In this document: one piece after another, positions 7,364 to 14,841 of the stretch
Layout: the number at the start of each line of letters is the position of its first letter
Position numbering within the stretch: the first letter of the stretch is position 1
From: Phycisphaerae bacterium
Lineage (GTDB): Bacteria; Planctomycetota; Phycisphaerae; Sedimentisphaerales; UBA12454
NCBI GenBank assembly: GCA_041652575.1
Contig: JBAZHC010000017.1
Location: forward strand, 1 to 60,942
Reading direction: 5' to 3'
DNA: 60,942 nucleotides
The notes under the pieces: model-generated
Told to the model about the DNA's origin: nothing
What the model saw: only the letters and a program-made list of their open reading frames with translations
Databases searched by the model: none
Program-made: the position numbers and the translations under genes

Positions 7364-8830
7364 ATGGCTAAAAAAATGAAAAAGCAGAAGTCCAACAGTA
7401 TTCCTCATCTAAAAAAACAGGGTAATGTCATTCAGTTGATTGTGGACGGCAAACCTTTTTTGATTCTCGGCGGCGAACTGGGGAACTCAACGGCGTCGAG
7501 CCTGGATTCGTTAAAGGCAGTTTGGCCGAAATTAAAACAAATGAATCTCAATACGGTTCTTGCGCCGGTTTACTGGGATTTGATTGAGCCGAAGGAGGAT
7601 AAATTCGATTTTAAACTTGTTGACGGTCTTATAGCGGGAGCGAGGAAGCATAACATTAGGCTGGTTTTACTTTGGTTTGGAAGTTGGAAAAACAGTATGT
7701 CCTGCTATGTGCCGCAATGGATAAAGGCCGACCAGAAACGTTTTCCGAGAGCAAGACTCAAAAACGGGCAGGCGGTTGAAATTCTTTCGGCGTTCAGTAA
7801 AACGAATCTTGATGCGGACGTTAAGGCATTCGCGGCTCTTATGCGGCATATTCGCAAAGAGGACGGCAAAAAGCATACGGTAATTATGGTTCAGGTTGAG
7901 AATGAAATCGGGATGCTCGGCGATGCGCGAGATTTTTGTGATACGGCAAATAAGGCATTTGAAAAGGTGAACGAAGACGATGAAATTTTTATGGCGAGGC
8001 ATTACGCACGTTTCGTAAATAAGGTTACTGCGGCCGGAAAAGCGGAATATCCGCTGCCGATGTTTGTTAACGCGGCGCTAAATCAGCAGGGACAAAAGCC
8101 GGGCCAGTATCCCAGTGCCGGTCCGCTGCCGCATTTATACGATGTTTGGCGGAAAGAAGCTCCGGAGATAGATTTTCTTTCGCCTGATATTTATCATCCT
8201 GTCTTTGAGCAATGGTGCGGGAAATATCATAAAAATAATAATCCTCTGTTTATTCCTGAAGCGGGCAGGGGTGCGGAAAATGCAGTAAAGGCGTTTTACG
8301 CTTTCGGACGGTACGATGCGATAGGATTCAGTCCGTTTGCGATAGAGTCGGTTGGCGAGGCTGAAAATTGTGCGATTACAAAAATTTATGAGGTTCTTTC
8401 TCATCTGTCGCCTTTGATTCTCGAAAATCAGGGCACAGGTACGATGACAGGTGTATCACTCAATGAAGAAAATCAAATGCAGGAAATAACATCCGGCAGA
8501 TATATTTTAAAAGTTTCTCACGATTATACTTTCCAGTGGACACCGAGACCGGCGGGTGTTGAAACCTGGCCGAACGCAGGAGGAGTAATTATTTCTACCG
8601 GGTCTGACGAGTATATTATTGCCGGAAGCGGTTTGATAGTGACGTTTTCTCCGAATCAGGCATCTGGCGAAATCGCGGGGATAGAAAGCATCCAGGAAGG
8701 GAAATTTGTAAACGGCCGATGGGTCGGCGGACGCTGGATGAATGGCGACCAAAGCCATCAGGGCCGGCATTTGAATTTGCCCGGGAGTAAATTCGGCATA
8801 CAACGTATCAGGCTCTATCGTTATCGCTAA
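7364..8830 (+). CDS. Cytoplasmic GH35-like glycosidase (beta-galactosidase-type barrel)
   Basis: The protein is 488 residues with no signal peptide. The N-terminal VDGKPFLILGGELGNS segment and APVYWDLIEP are hallmarks of GH35/GH42-like TIM barrels. The expected acid/base is Glu181 in QVENEIG and the nucleophile Glu299 in FIPEAGRG. The last 130 residues form a beta-rich C-terminal domain like that often found on GH35-like proteins with a DUF5597-type tail. It should hydrolyse an imported oligosaccharide; the linkage is not certain. The gene starts one base after the ATPase stop, so it belongs to the importer operon. A hairpin TTAGCC/GGCTAA follows at 8839-8860. Confidence 0.82.
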   Translation: MAKKMKKQKSNSIPHLKKQGNVIQLIVDGKPFLILGGELGNSTASSLDSLKAVWPKLKQMNLNTVLAPVYWDLIEPKEDKFDFKLVDGLIAGARKHNIRLVLLWFGSWKNSMSCYVPQWIKADQKRFPRARLKNGQAVEILSAFSKTNLDADVKAFAALMRHIRKEDGKKHTVIMVQVENEIGMLGDARDFCDTANKAFEKVNEDDEIFMARHYARFVNKVTAAGKAEYPLPMFVNAALNQQGQKPGQYPSAGPLPHLYDVWRKEAPEIDFLSPDIYHPVFEQWCGKYHKNNNPLFIPEAGRGAENAVKAFYAFGRYDAIGFSPFAIESVGEAENCAITKIYEVLSHLSPLILENQGTGTMTGVSLNEENQMQEITSGRYILKVSHDYTFQWTPRPAGVETWPNAGGVIISTGSDEYIIAGSGLIVTFSPNQASGEIAGIESIQEGKFVNGRWVGGRWMNGDQSHQGRHLNLPGSKFGIQRIRLYRYR

Positions 8831-9016
8831 TATCACAGTTAGCCACTGACATAAGGCTAAAATATTTCAATGCTACTCAATTAAAGACTGTAATCATCCT
8901 TAATATTAAAAAATAGCTGTTTGCTTTATTTTTTTAAGGAAAAAGGTGTATTATCGGCATCCAAAGACCTTTGTAGGAATAAAAATAGAGTTTTTCTTAA
9001 AAAAGTAAAAAAATAC

Positions 9017-9045
9017 TTGACGTGTTTGATGAGGGATGATAATAT
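9017..9045 (+). promoter_or_regulatory. Sigma70-type promoter upstream of the PEP-CTERM gene
   Basis: The -35 box TTGACG (9017-9022) and -10 box TAATAT (9040-9045) are separated by 17 bases, and a TG one base before the -10 makes it an extended -10. The promoter upstream of the lacI gene (36299-36327) has the same -35, the same spacing and the same TG. Confidence 0.75.
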
Positions 9046-9046
9046 T

Positions 9047-9062
9047 AAGTAAACGTTTACTT
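9047..9062. promoter_or_regulatory. LacI-family operator palindrome
   Basis: AAGTAAACGTTTACTT is a perfect 16-base palindrome with the central CG typical of LacI/GalR operators. It begins one base after the -10 box, so a bound repressor would cover the transcription start. An identical 16-mer lies upstream of the lacI gene (36332-36347). Confidence 0.85.
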
Positions 9063-9280
9063 GAGTTTGTTTGTACTTGTTCTTTAGTAATCGAAGTGAG
9101 TAGATTTGCGGGTTTTGACAAGTCCGCCACATGGAGGAGGACGAAATCAATTTCCCACATAGTGTGAGCGTATAGGACATGCGCCAAATGCGGTCAGAGT
9201 TTGGGTATTTGTCTTAAAAAATTATAACGTTGTAATTTTCTAACCCGAAAAAAGTTTTTCATTTGTAGGAGGAAGAGATT

Positions 9281-9922
9281 ATGAGAAAGTTAGTTATTTG
9301 TTTCATGGTAATTGCAGCATTGAATGCAGCAGCTTCGGCAGATTTTGTAATAGGTAACTGGGAGACCAGCACCGACACTTGGACCAGCAATGGCGTTCTG
9401 AACTACGGCGCGACTGTTGGCGTAACACTGGATGATTATTCAGCTGAAGTTGCTTTGTCAGGCTGGGGCACAGCCCTGAAATATCAGTTCGGTGCCGACA
9501 GTGCCAAAGCCCAGTTTATGAATCACAATACCTTTTCGATTGACTTCTCAGTCGCGGCCAGTGAAGGTCTTATTACTGAAGGCTATACACATCTTCAGAA
9601 GGTGATTATGAACAATGGAAGTGCCGGCTGGCAGACAGTCTCTGGCGCTAATCCCCTAATCACTTATTATTGGTGGAGCACTGCTGGTGAGCGGACAACA
9701 ACCTTGACAGTCGATTACAGTGCTTATCGCGAACAAATCACAGACGTGCTTCTTGATGGCACTGGCGGCGGCTACATTGAGATTATAATCGAGACACAAA
9801 CCGGCGGCGGAGCACCACTTGAAATGTATTTTGATAACGCAAAACTTTCAGACCCCATTCCGGAGCCGGCGACACTTACTCTGCTCGGTCTTGGATTGGC
9901 TTTGCTCAGGAAGAGAAGCTAA
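9281..9922 (+). CDS. PEP-CTERM sorted surface protein
   Basis: The product is 213 residues with a signal peptide (1-20, ending ASA) and a C-terminal sorting signal: the PEP motif in IPEPATLTLLGLGL, a short hydrophobic stretch and a basic RKRS tail. Proteins with this tail are processed by an exosortase and placed at the cell surface. The central part is beta-rich (a discoidin or carbohydrate-binding-like sandwich is possible) but has no catalytic motif. A strong AGGAGGAAGAG site precedes the ATG. It has its own operator/promoter and its own terminator, so it is likely a single-gene unit under sugar control. Confidence 0.88.
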   Translation: MRKLVICFMVIAALNAAASADFVIGNWETSTDTWTSNGVLNYGATVGVTLDDYSAEVALSGWGTALKYQFGADSAKAQFMNHNTFSIDFSVAASEGLITEGYTHLQKVIMNNGSAGWQTVSGANPLITYYWWSTAGERTTTLTVDYSAYREQITDVLLDGTGGGYIEIIIETQTGGGAPLEMYFDNAKLSDPIPEPATLTLLGLGLALLRKRS

Positions 9923-9952
9923 ATAAAGCTAAAAATTTGTTGATTAAAAAAT

Positions 9953-10005
9953 AAGCGTCCTGACGATTCCAACAAATTAATGTTGGAAAGCAGGACGCTT
10001 TTTTT
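9953..10005 (+). terminator. Rho-independent terminator after the PEP-CTERM gene
   Basis: A ten-base stem AAGCGTCCTG (9953-9962) pairs with CAGGACGCTT (9991-10000). Inside it is a second eight-base stem TTCCAACA/TGTTGGAA with loop AATTAA. A run of T follows (9999-10005), and A-rich sequence precedes the stem, so it may work in both directions. Confidence 0.9.
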
Positions 10006-10043
10006 GTATAAATATATTTTATGTTATTGAAGGATTGATGGTT

Positions 10044-11159
10044 ATGGGAAAACTTCGAATCGGACTAATCGGTTATGGAAATATGGGGAGAAACCACGCC
10101 AAATATCTTGTTTCCGGCGAAGTGTCCGATGCTGAATTAGCGGCCGTCTGCGACAACAATACTGATAACATCAATCGTGCGAAAAAAGATTTTGCGAGCA
10201 CCGGCATTAAGTATTTCAGCGATTCAGAGGAGCTTATGAAGTCCGGCCTTGTGGACGGGATATTTATCGTTGTGCCGCATTATCAACATCCGGATTTGAT
10301 AACGGCAGGTTTGAAAAATAATCTGCACGTACTGACTGAAAAGCCTGTGGGGGTGTTTACGAAAAATGTTCGGCAGGTGAACGCACTTGCGGCAAAAAGC
10401 AAAAAAGTATTCGGCATAATGTTCAATCAGCGCACTAATACGGTTTATCAGAAAATCAAAGAAATGATTTCAGCCGGGGCGCTTGGCGAAATTAAACGAA
10501 CCAACTGGATCGTAACCCATTGGTATCGGGCGCAGAGCTATTACGAACTCGGCGGATGGCGTGCCACCTGGGCAGGAGAGGGCGGAGGCGTCCTGCTTAA
10601 TCAGTCTCCGCATCAATTGGACCTGTGGCAGTGGATTTGCGGGATGCCGGTGAGAGTGCGGGCGTTCTGCAGCTTCGGGAAATATCATAATATCGAAGTC
10701 GAAGACGATGTAACGGCTTACGTCGAATACAAAAACGGCGCGACTGGCGTATTCATCACCACAACAGGTGAAACGCCCGGTACAAACCGTTTTGAGATAG
10801 CAGGCGATAACGGCAAAATTGTTCTCGAAGATGAAAAAATCACTTTCTGGAAGACGGCCATGCCGGAAAGGCAATTTAATAGGGAATTCAAGGGCGGATT
10901 CGGCGCTCCGGAAAATACGAAAATAGACGTTGCGGTAGAAGGCAAAGGCGAAGAACACAAAGGCATTATGAAAGACTGGGTTAAGGCAATTTTGACAGGT
11001 TCGCCGATGCTTGCTCCCGGCGCAGAAGGGATAAACAGTCTTGAACTGTCCAACGCGATGCTTCTTTCCACATGGCTGGACGACTGGGTTACGCTGCCTC
11101 TCAACGATGAACTGTTTTATGGAAAACTACAGGAAAAGATAAAAGAATCAAAGAAGTAA
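10044..11159 (+). CDS. Gfo/Idh/MocA family NAD(P)-dependent oxidoreductase
   Basis: A start at ATG 10044 is favoured because AAGGA lies nine bases upstream; in-frame TTG 10035 and ATG 10038 are closer than usual. The 371-residue protein has a Rossmann fingerprint GLIGYGNMG near its N-terminus and the family's EKPVGV motif at about 99-104. A C-terminal alpha/beta substrate domain with HQLDLWQW follows. Members oxidise or reduce sugars and inositols, often with a TIM-barrel isomerase partner, and one is encoded 79 bases downstream. No signal peptide is seen. Confidence 0.93.
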   Translation: MGKLRIGLIGYGNMGRNHAKYLVSGEVSDAELAAVCDNNTDNINRAKKDFASTGIKYFSDSEELMKSGLVDGIFIVVPHYQHPDLITAGLKNNLHVLTEKPVGVFTKNVRQVNALAAKSKKVFGIMFNQRTNTVYQKIKEMISAGALGEIKRTNWIVTHWYRAQSYYELGGWRATWAGEGGGVLLNQSPHQLDLWQWICGMPVRVRAFCSFGKYHNIEVEDDVTAYVEYKNGATGVFITTTGETPGTNRFEIAGDNGKIVLEDEKITFWKTAMPERQFNREFKGGFGAPENTKIDVAVEGKGEEHKGIMKDWVKAILTGSPMLAPGAEGINSLELSNAMLLSTWLDDWVTLPLNDELFYGKLQEKIKESKK

Positions 11160-11238
11160 GGAAATAAGGAAGCAAAGATTCACACATTATCGTACCGGTG
11201 ACGGCTAAATGTGCAGATTGTTTTAATAAGGGGAAAAA

Positions 11239-12111
11239 ATGTATTTAACGGGATTTGCGGATGAGGCGGCAAAGGATATCGAAGGCCAAATACGAGCGAC
11301 GAAAGAACTCGGCTGGAAATATATCGAAAGCAGAAGCGTAAACGGCAAAAACATCCATGACATTTCCGATGAACAGTTCGATGTTGTCTGCGAAAAACTT
11401 GCGGCGTCGGGAGTAAAGATAAACTGCTTCGGCTCAACTATCGCCAACTGGGGCAAGAAAATCACAGAACCTTTCGATTCTTCACTTGCCGAGGCTAAAA
11501 GGGCGATACCGAGAATGCAGAAACTTGGCTGCAAATTGATTCGCATAATGAGTTTTGCCGTTCTCGATGACCGGAGTCCCGACGACCAGATGGAGCAGGA
11601 GAGATTCAGCAGGGTCAGGGAACTTAAAAAGATGTTCGATGACGCGGGGCTGACAGTCGTTCATGAAAACTGTATGAACTACGGCGGGATGGGCTGGACA
11701 TATACTCTTAAACTTATTGAAAATGTGCCGGGGCTTAAACTCGTATTCGATACCGGCAACCCGGTGTTTACGGACGACCGCACAAAACAAAAACCATATC
11801 CGAAACAGTCTGCATGGGAATTCTATACGCACGTCAAAGAGCATATCGAATATGTTCATATCAAGGACGGTATATGGGAACCCTCTACAGGCAAAACTAA
11901 ATTTACATTTCCAAACGAAGGCAGCGGCGATGTAAAACGAATCGTCAAAGATTTGCTCGATAGCGGCTATGACGGCGGCATATCGATGGAGCCGCACCTC
12001 GCAGTTGTGTTTCACGATAAAAACGTGCAGTCTGAAGAATCAGTCAAATACGCCAACTATGTGGAATACGGCAGGCGTTTTATGGCGATGCTGAAAGAAT
12101 TAGGACATTAA
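11239..12111 (+). CDS. Sugar phosphate isomerase/epimerase (AP endonuclease 2-type TIM barrel)
   Basis: The product is 290 residues and cytoplasmic. The TIM-barrel metal ligands of the xylose-isomerase-like family are apparent: Glu in VVHENCMNYGG, Asp in FDTGNP, His in YVHIKDGIWE and Glu in SMEPHL. These enzymes epimerise or isomerise keto sugars and inositols and commonly pair with Gfo/Idh/MocA oxidoreductases such as the preceding gene. An AAGGGG site sits before the ATG. The gene ends three bases from the stop of the convergent GH43 gene. Confidence 0.9.
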   Translation: MYLTGFADEAAKDIEGQIRATKELGWKYIESRSVNGKNIHDISDEQFDVVCEKLAASGVKINCFGSTIANWGKKITEPFDSSLAEAKRAIPRMQKLGCKLIRIMSFAVLDDRSPDDQMEQERFSRVRELKKMFDDAGLTVVHENCMNYGGMGWTYTLKLIENVPGLKLVFDTGNPVFTDDRTKQKPYPKQSAWEFYTHVKEHIEYVHIKDGIWEPSTGKTKFTFPNEGSGDVKRIVKDLLDSGYDGGISMEPHLAVVFHDKNVQSEESVKYANYVEYGRRFMAMLKELGH

Positions 12112-12114
12112 ACA

Positions 12115-13695
12115 TTACAGTTCTTTATATTCGAAGTAATCGAAGTCGGCGTGATTCTTTGTTCCTGAAATATCCTGACAGCAAATTCCCAAGAATGAGC
12201 CGGTAAAACGACCTAATTGGCAATATTCATCGGCAAGTCTTGATGCATCGAAAACGGGACCGATTTTATTCCATGTCTTTTCGTCCAAACTATACGAAAA
12301 CTGTAATGAGGCATTGTCAACGTCTGCCCTTAAGTAGCAACGGGATTGATTGAGCGGGATTTCTTTTGCAGACTCATCGTAAACATTATTGTCGCACGTC
12401 AAAATGCCGAGATGTCTGCCGAGCTTTTCATCTAAACTGACTCGTAGATAAAAATAATTCTGCGTATCATATAAAAGCACCATACCTGCCATTTGCTGGA
12501 ATGTTTTCGGTTCAAACTCAAGGCAGGTTGTCGCCTGAAAACTAAAAGATTGAATTCTGCGAACAACGAGGCTCTGCCTGTGCATTGAACCGAGTGATTC
12601 TCTGCCGAATAAACGCAAAAAGCCTTTGCGCTGCTTTAGAGTTATCCAGCTTTCGTCGGCGGGAAGACGCGGAGTGCTGAAATTAACATTCAATACTTCG
12701 GAATCGAAATCGTCACGAACAGGTTCAGGTGCGAATTTATGTCCAGGTAATCCGGGAGCATCAACGTCAACTTTCGGAGTGTTGCCGCCTTCGATTCTCA
12801 GCCAGCCGTCGTTAGTCCAAAAACATTTCTGGATTGCGGTTTCTCTGCCGAGCATACAGCGGCGTTTCGGTTTTGTATCCCGCATTAGAGGCCTGCCGCA
12901 AAGATGAACCATATACCATTGATTGTTTTGAGTCTGCACGATTGAGGCATGGCCGGCTCTTTGCAGTTCCAATTCGGGATTGTATCTGCTCGTAAGCACG
13001 GGATTGGTCGGGTCAACTTCGTAAGGGCCATCTATTTTTTTCGACCTTGCCATTGTAACGGCGTGTTCGTATTCCGTGCCGCCTTCAGCGGTCAAAAGAT
13101 AATAGAAGCCATTGAGTTTATAAAGATGCGGGCCTTCGGTGAGTTTCAAATCTGTGCCTTTGAAAATATTTTTAATCGGGCCGATGAGTTTTTTTTGCTT
13201 TAGGTCGTATTCCTGCAGAATAATTCCGGAGAATGGGTTATGACCTTTGCGATGGTCCCAATACATATTTACAAACCATTTCCTTCCGTCGTCATCGTGA
13301 AACAGCGACGGGTCAAAGCCGGAAGAATTAAGATATATTGGTTCGGACCAGGGGCCCATTATGTTTTTTGCGGTAACGAGATAATTATGGCAGTCTTTAA
13401 AATTGCTGTAATAAATTCGCGTATTCGTATATATGAGATAAAAGAGGCCGTCGCAGTAACTCAGACACGGAGCCCAGATACCGCAGGAAGGCATATTGCC
13501 GATCATATCGAGCTGGCTGACGCGAGTCAGAGGATGAGTAAGCAGTTGCCAGTGGACGAGGTCTTTTGAATGATGAATCTGTACGCCGGGAAACCATTCA
13601 AAAGTACTGGTGGCGATATAATAATCGTCTCCGACCCGCAATATCGAAGGGTCGGGATTAAACCCCGGCAATATCGGGTTGTGAATCTTTTTCAT
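12115..13695 (-). CDS. GH43 beta-xylosidase/arabinofuranosidase (GH43_11-like)
   Basis: The protein is 526 residues and opens with the GH43 signature HNPILPGFNPDPS. The catalytic base is Asp15, the pKa-tuning Asp128 lies in SSGFDPSLF, and the acid Glu187 is in LTEGPHLYK. These positions almost match those recalled for the Selenomonas enzyme SXA (14/127/186). The C-terminal 200 residues are the beta-sandwich usual for this subfamily. No signal peptide is seen, so it probably cleaves imported xylo-oligosaccharides in the cytoplasm. AAAGG lies seven bases before the ATG. It is the last gene of the minus-strand block, 71 bases after the URO-D gene. Confidence 0.95.
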   Translation of the reverse strand: MKKIHNPILPGFNPDPSILRVGDDYYIATSTFEWFPGVQIHHSKDLVHWQLLTHPLTRVSQLDMIGNMPSCGIWAPCLSYCDGLFYLIYTNTRIYYSNFKDCHNYLVTAKNIMGPWSEPIYLNSSGFDPSLFHDDDGRKWFVNMYWDHRKGHNPFSGIILQEYDLKQKKLIGPIKNIFKGTDLKLTEGPHLYKLNGFYYLLTAEGGTEYEHAVTMARSKKIDGPYEVDPTNPVLTSRYNPELELQRAGHASIVQTQNNQWYMVHLCGRPLMRDTKPKRRCMLGRETAIQKCFWTNDGWLRIEGGNTPKVDVDAPGLPGHKFAPEPVRDDFDSEVLNVNFSTPRLPADESWITLKQRKGFLRLFGRESLGSMHRQSLVVRRIQSFSFQATTCLEFEPKTFQQMAGMVLLYDTQNYFYLRVSLDEKLGRHLGILTCDNNVYDESAKEIPLNQSRCYLRADVDNASLQFSYSLDEKTWNKIGPVFDASRLADEYCQLGRFTGSFLGICCQDISGTKNHADFDYFEYKEL

Positions 13696-13766
13696 ATATG
13701 CCTTTCATTCTGATAATTGTATAAACCATCTATGATATGCTTTCAGGCACTATCTTTCAATATTTA

Positions 13767-14750
13767 TTATTTGCGTTTGCCATAAGCGATAAATTCCTCG
13801 GAAGCGATTTCCTGCCATTTCGGGTCGAGCCCAATCGCGACATTATCTGAATAATATCCGGCGATGAAGCCTCCTCTGTTTTTCCAGAGTTTATCGATCA
13901 TTTCCCTTGCCTTGGCACGGATGATTTTTTCATCGCGACTCTGAAGCGTTTTCTGGATATCCACAGGAGACCAGAACGTAATTTTGCTGTTTTTCTGATA
14001 TTCGGCGAGCTGGTCGATGCCGTGAAGGTCGGGCTGGTCGAACTGTAGGACGTCGATGCCCGCTTTAATCAGGCCGGGAACGATGGCGGCGGTTCTGCCG
14101 CAGGAGTGCATAAATACCTTTATCCCGCACTGGTGAGCAATGCCGCATAGTTTCACAAATCTCGGGAAAAATTCCTCATACCATAAATCTGGACTGATGA
14201 ATAACTGGTTTTGGGTACCCCAGTCTTCCGGATACATTACGCAGTCTGCACCGGCTTTGGCGTGATTGCGAATCATATCCTCCAAAAGAACATCAATGCG
14301 GTCGTGAAGAACTCTGATTTTTTCCCTTTCAAGAACAAGAGCCATCAGGTAATTGTCGATTTTTAAAATTTTACGAGCGATATTGAATGCAAAGCCGGGC
14401 ATTCCGCCGATGAGCCATTTATCTTTATTATTTTTCCTTGCCTTGACGACGGTATAAAAGTCTTCAAATTTTGAAAAGTCAGGTAATTGGTAATTTTCAA
14501 TTTCAGAGGCATCAGACAAGGCGCCTTTTACGACTTCGCCTTTTGTGGTGTCGTCGATTCGTTGCCAAATATTGCCCCATTCGTCCATTCTTTCCCATTT
14601 TGTTGGGCTGACTTTTTCCCAATCGGTGGCACAGGTTTTTGCGTCGTCGTTGACCCAGTGAAAATCCGATTCAGGGAACGAACGTGCGACTCGCTCGGGG
14701 TTCTGGAAATCCAAAGTTCTTTGAACGATTTCTTTCGATGTCATTGTCAT
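13767..14750 (-). CDS. Uroporphyrinogen decarboxylase (URO-D)/MtaA-like family protein
   Basis: The protein is 327 residues, cytoplasmic, with the URO-D TIM-barrel pattern. An HSCG motif at 215-218 matches the first half of the His-x-Cys-x(n)-Cys zinc site of MtaA/CmuA-type methyltransferases. The distal cysteine expected in a late 'GGxxxxxGC' segment is not seen; here the region reads GGFIAGYYSD. True heme-pathway HemE is unlikely in this setting. Planctomycetes often carry such genes in carbohydrate loci with unknown roles. A corrinoid-dependent demethylase acting on methylated sugars is one idea, but no corrinoid protein is nearby. The Shine-Dalgarno is weak (AAAGG 13 bases upstream). Confidence 0.8.
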   Translation of the reverse strand: MTMTSKEIVQRTLDFQNPERVARSFPESDFHWVNDDAKTCATDWEKVSPTKWERMDEWGNIWQRIDDTTKGEVVKGALSDASEIENYQLPDFSKFEDFYTVVKARKNNKDKWLIGGMPGFAFNIARKILKIDNYLMALVLEREKIRVLHDRIDVLLEDMIRNHAKAGADCVMYPEDWGTQNQLFISPDLWYEEFFPRFVKLCGIAHQCGIKVFMHSCGRTAAIVPGLIKAGIDVLQFDQPDLHGIDQLAEYQKNSKITFWSPVDIQKTLQSRDEKIIRAKAREMIDKLWKNRGGFIAGYYSDNVAIGLDPKWQEIASEEFIAYGKRK

Positions 14751-14784
14751 ACTAAAATTCTACCTTTCTGTTAAAATATACTTT

Positions 14785-14833
14785 GAGATTGCTTCGTCGT
14801 CCGCCAAAGGCGAGACTCCTCGCAATGATGACA
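14785..14833. repeat. Dispersed palindromic element (ATTGCTTCG...CGCAATGA type)
   Basis: The 91-base gap between the ABC exporter and URO-D genes contains GAGATTGCTTCGTCG and CGCAATGATGACA around a GCC-AAA-GGC core. On the minus strand it reads TGTCAT...TTGCGAGGAG...CGAAGCAATCTC, which resembles a repeat string seen between genes in many bacterial phyla. Only one copy is present in this window. Confidence 0.55.
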
Positions 14834-14841
14834 ATAGAGAT

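Larger units (their letters stand above)
8831..9280 (+). promoter_or_regulatory. 450-base control region and long leader of the PEP-CTERM gene
   Basis: After a weak hairpin (8839-8860) the region becomes A/T-rich, then holds a promoter (9017-9045) and a LacI-type operator (9047-9062). About 215 bases of leader separate the operator from the ATG at 9281. The leader has a possible short hairpin near 9124-9144 (GTCCGCC with GGAGGAC) and a 14-codon open frame from ATG 9132, but no recognised riboswitch. Minus-strand open frames here have no gene-like features. Confidence 0.6.

Noticed and set aside
8926..9187. Minus-strand open frames over the PEP-CTERM leader
   Set aside because: They run across the promoter and operator and have no gene-like features.
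13767..14750. Calling the URO-D family gene hemE
   Set aside because: The HSCG metal-site motif and the carbohydrate context point to the MtaA/CmuA-like branch rather than heme synthesis.
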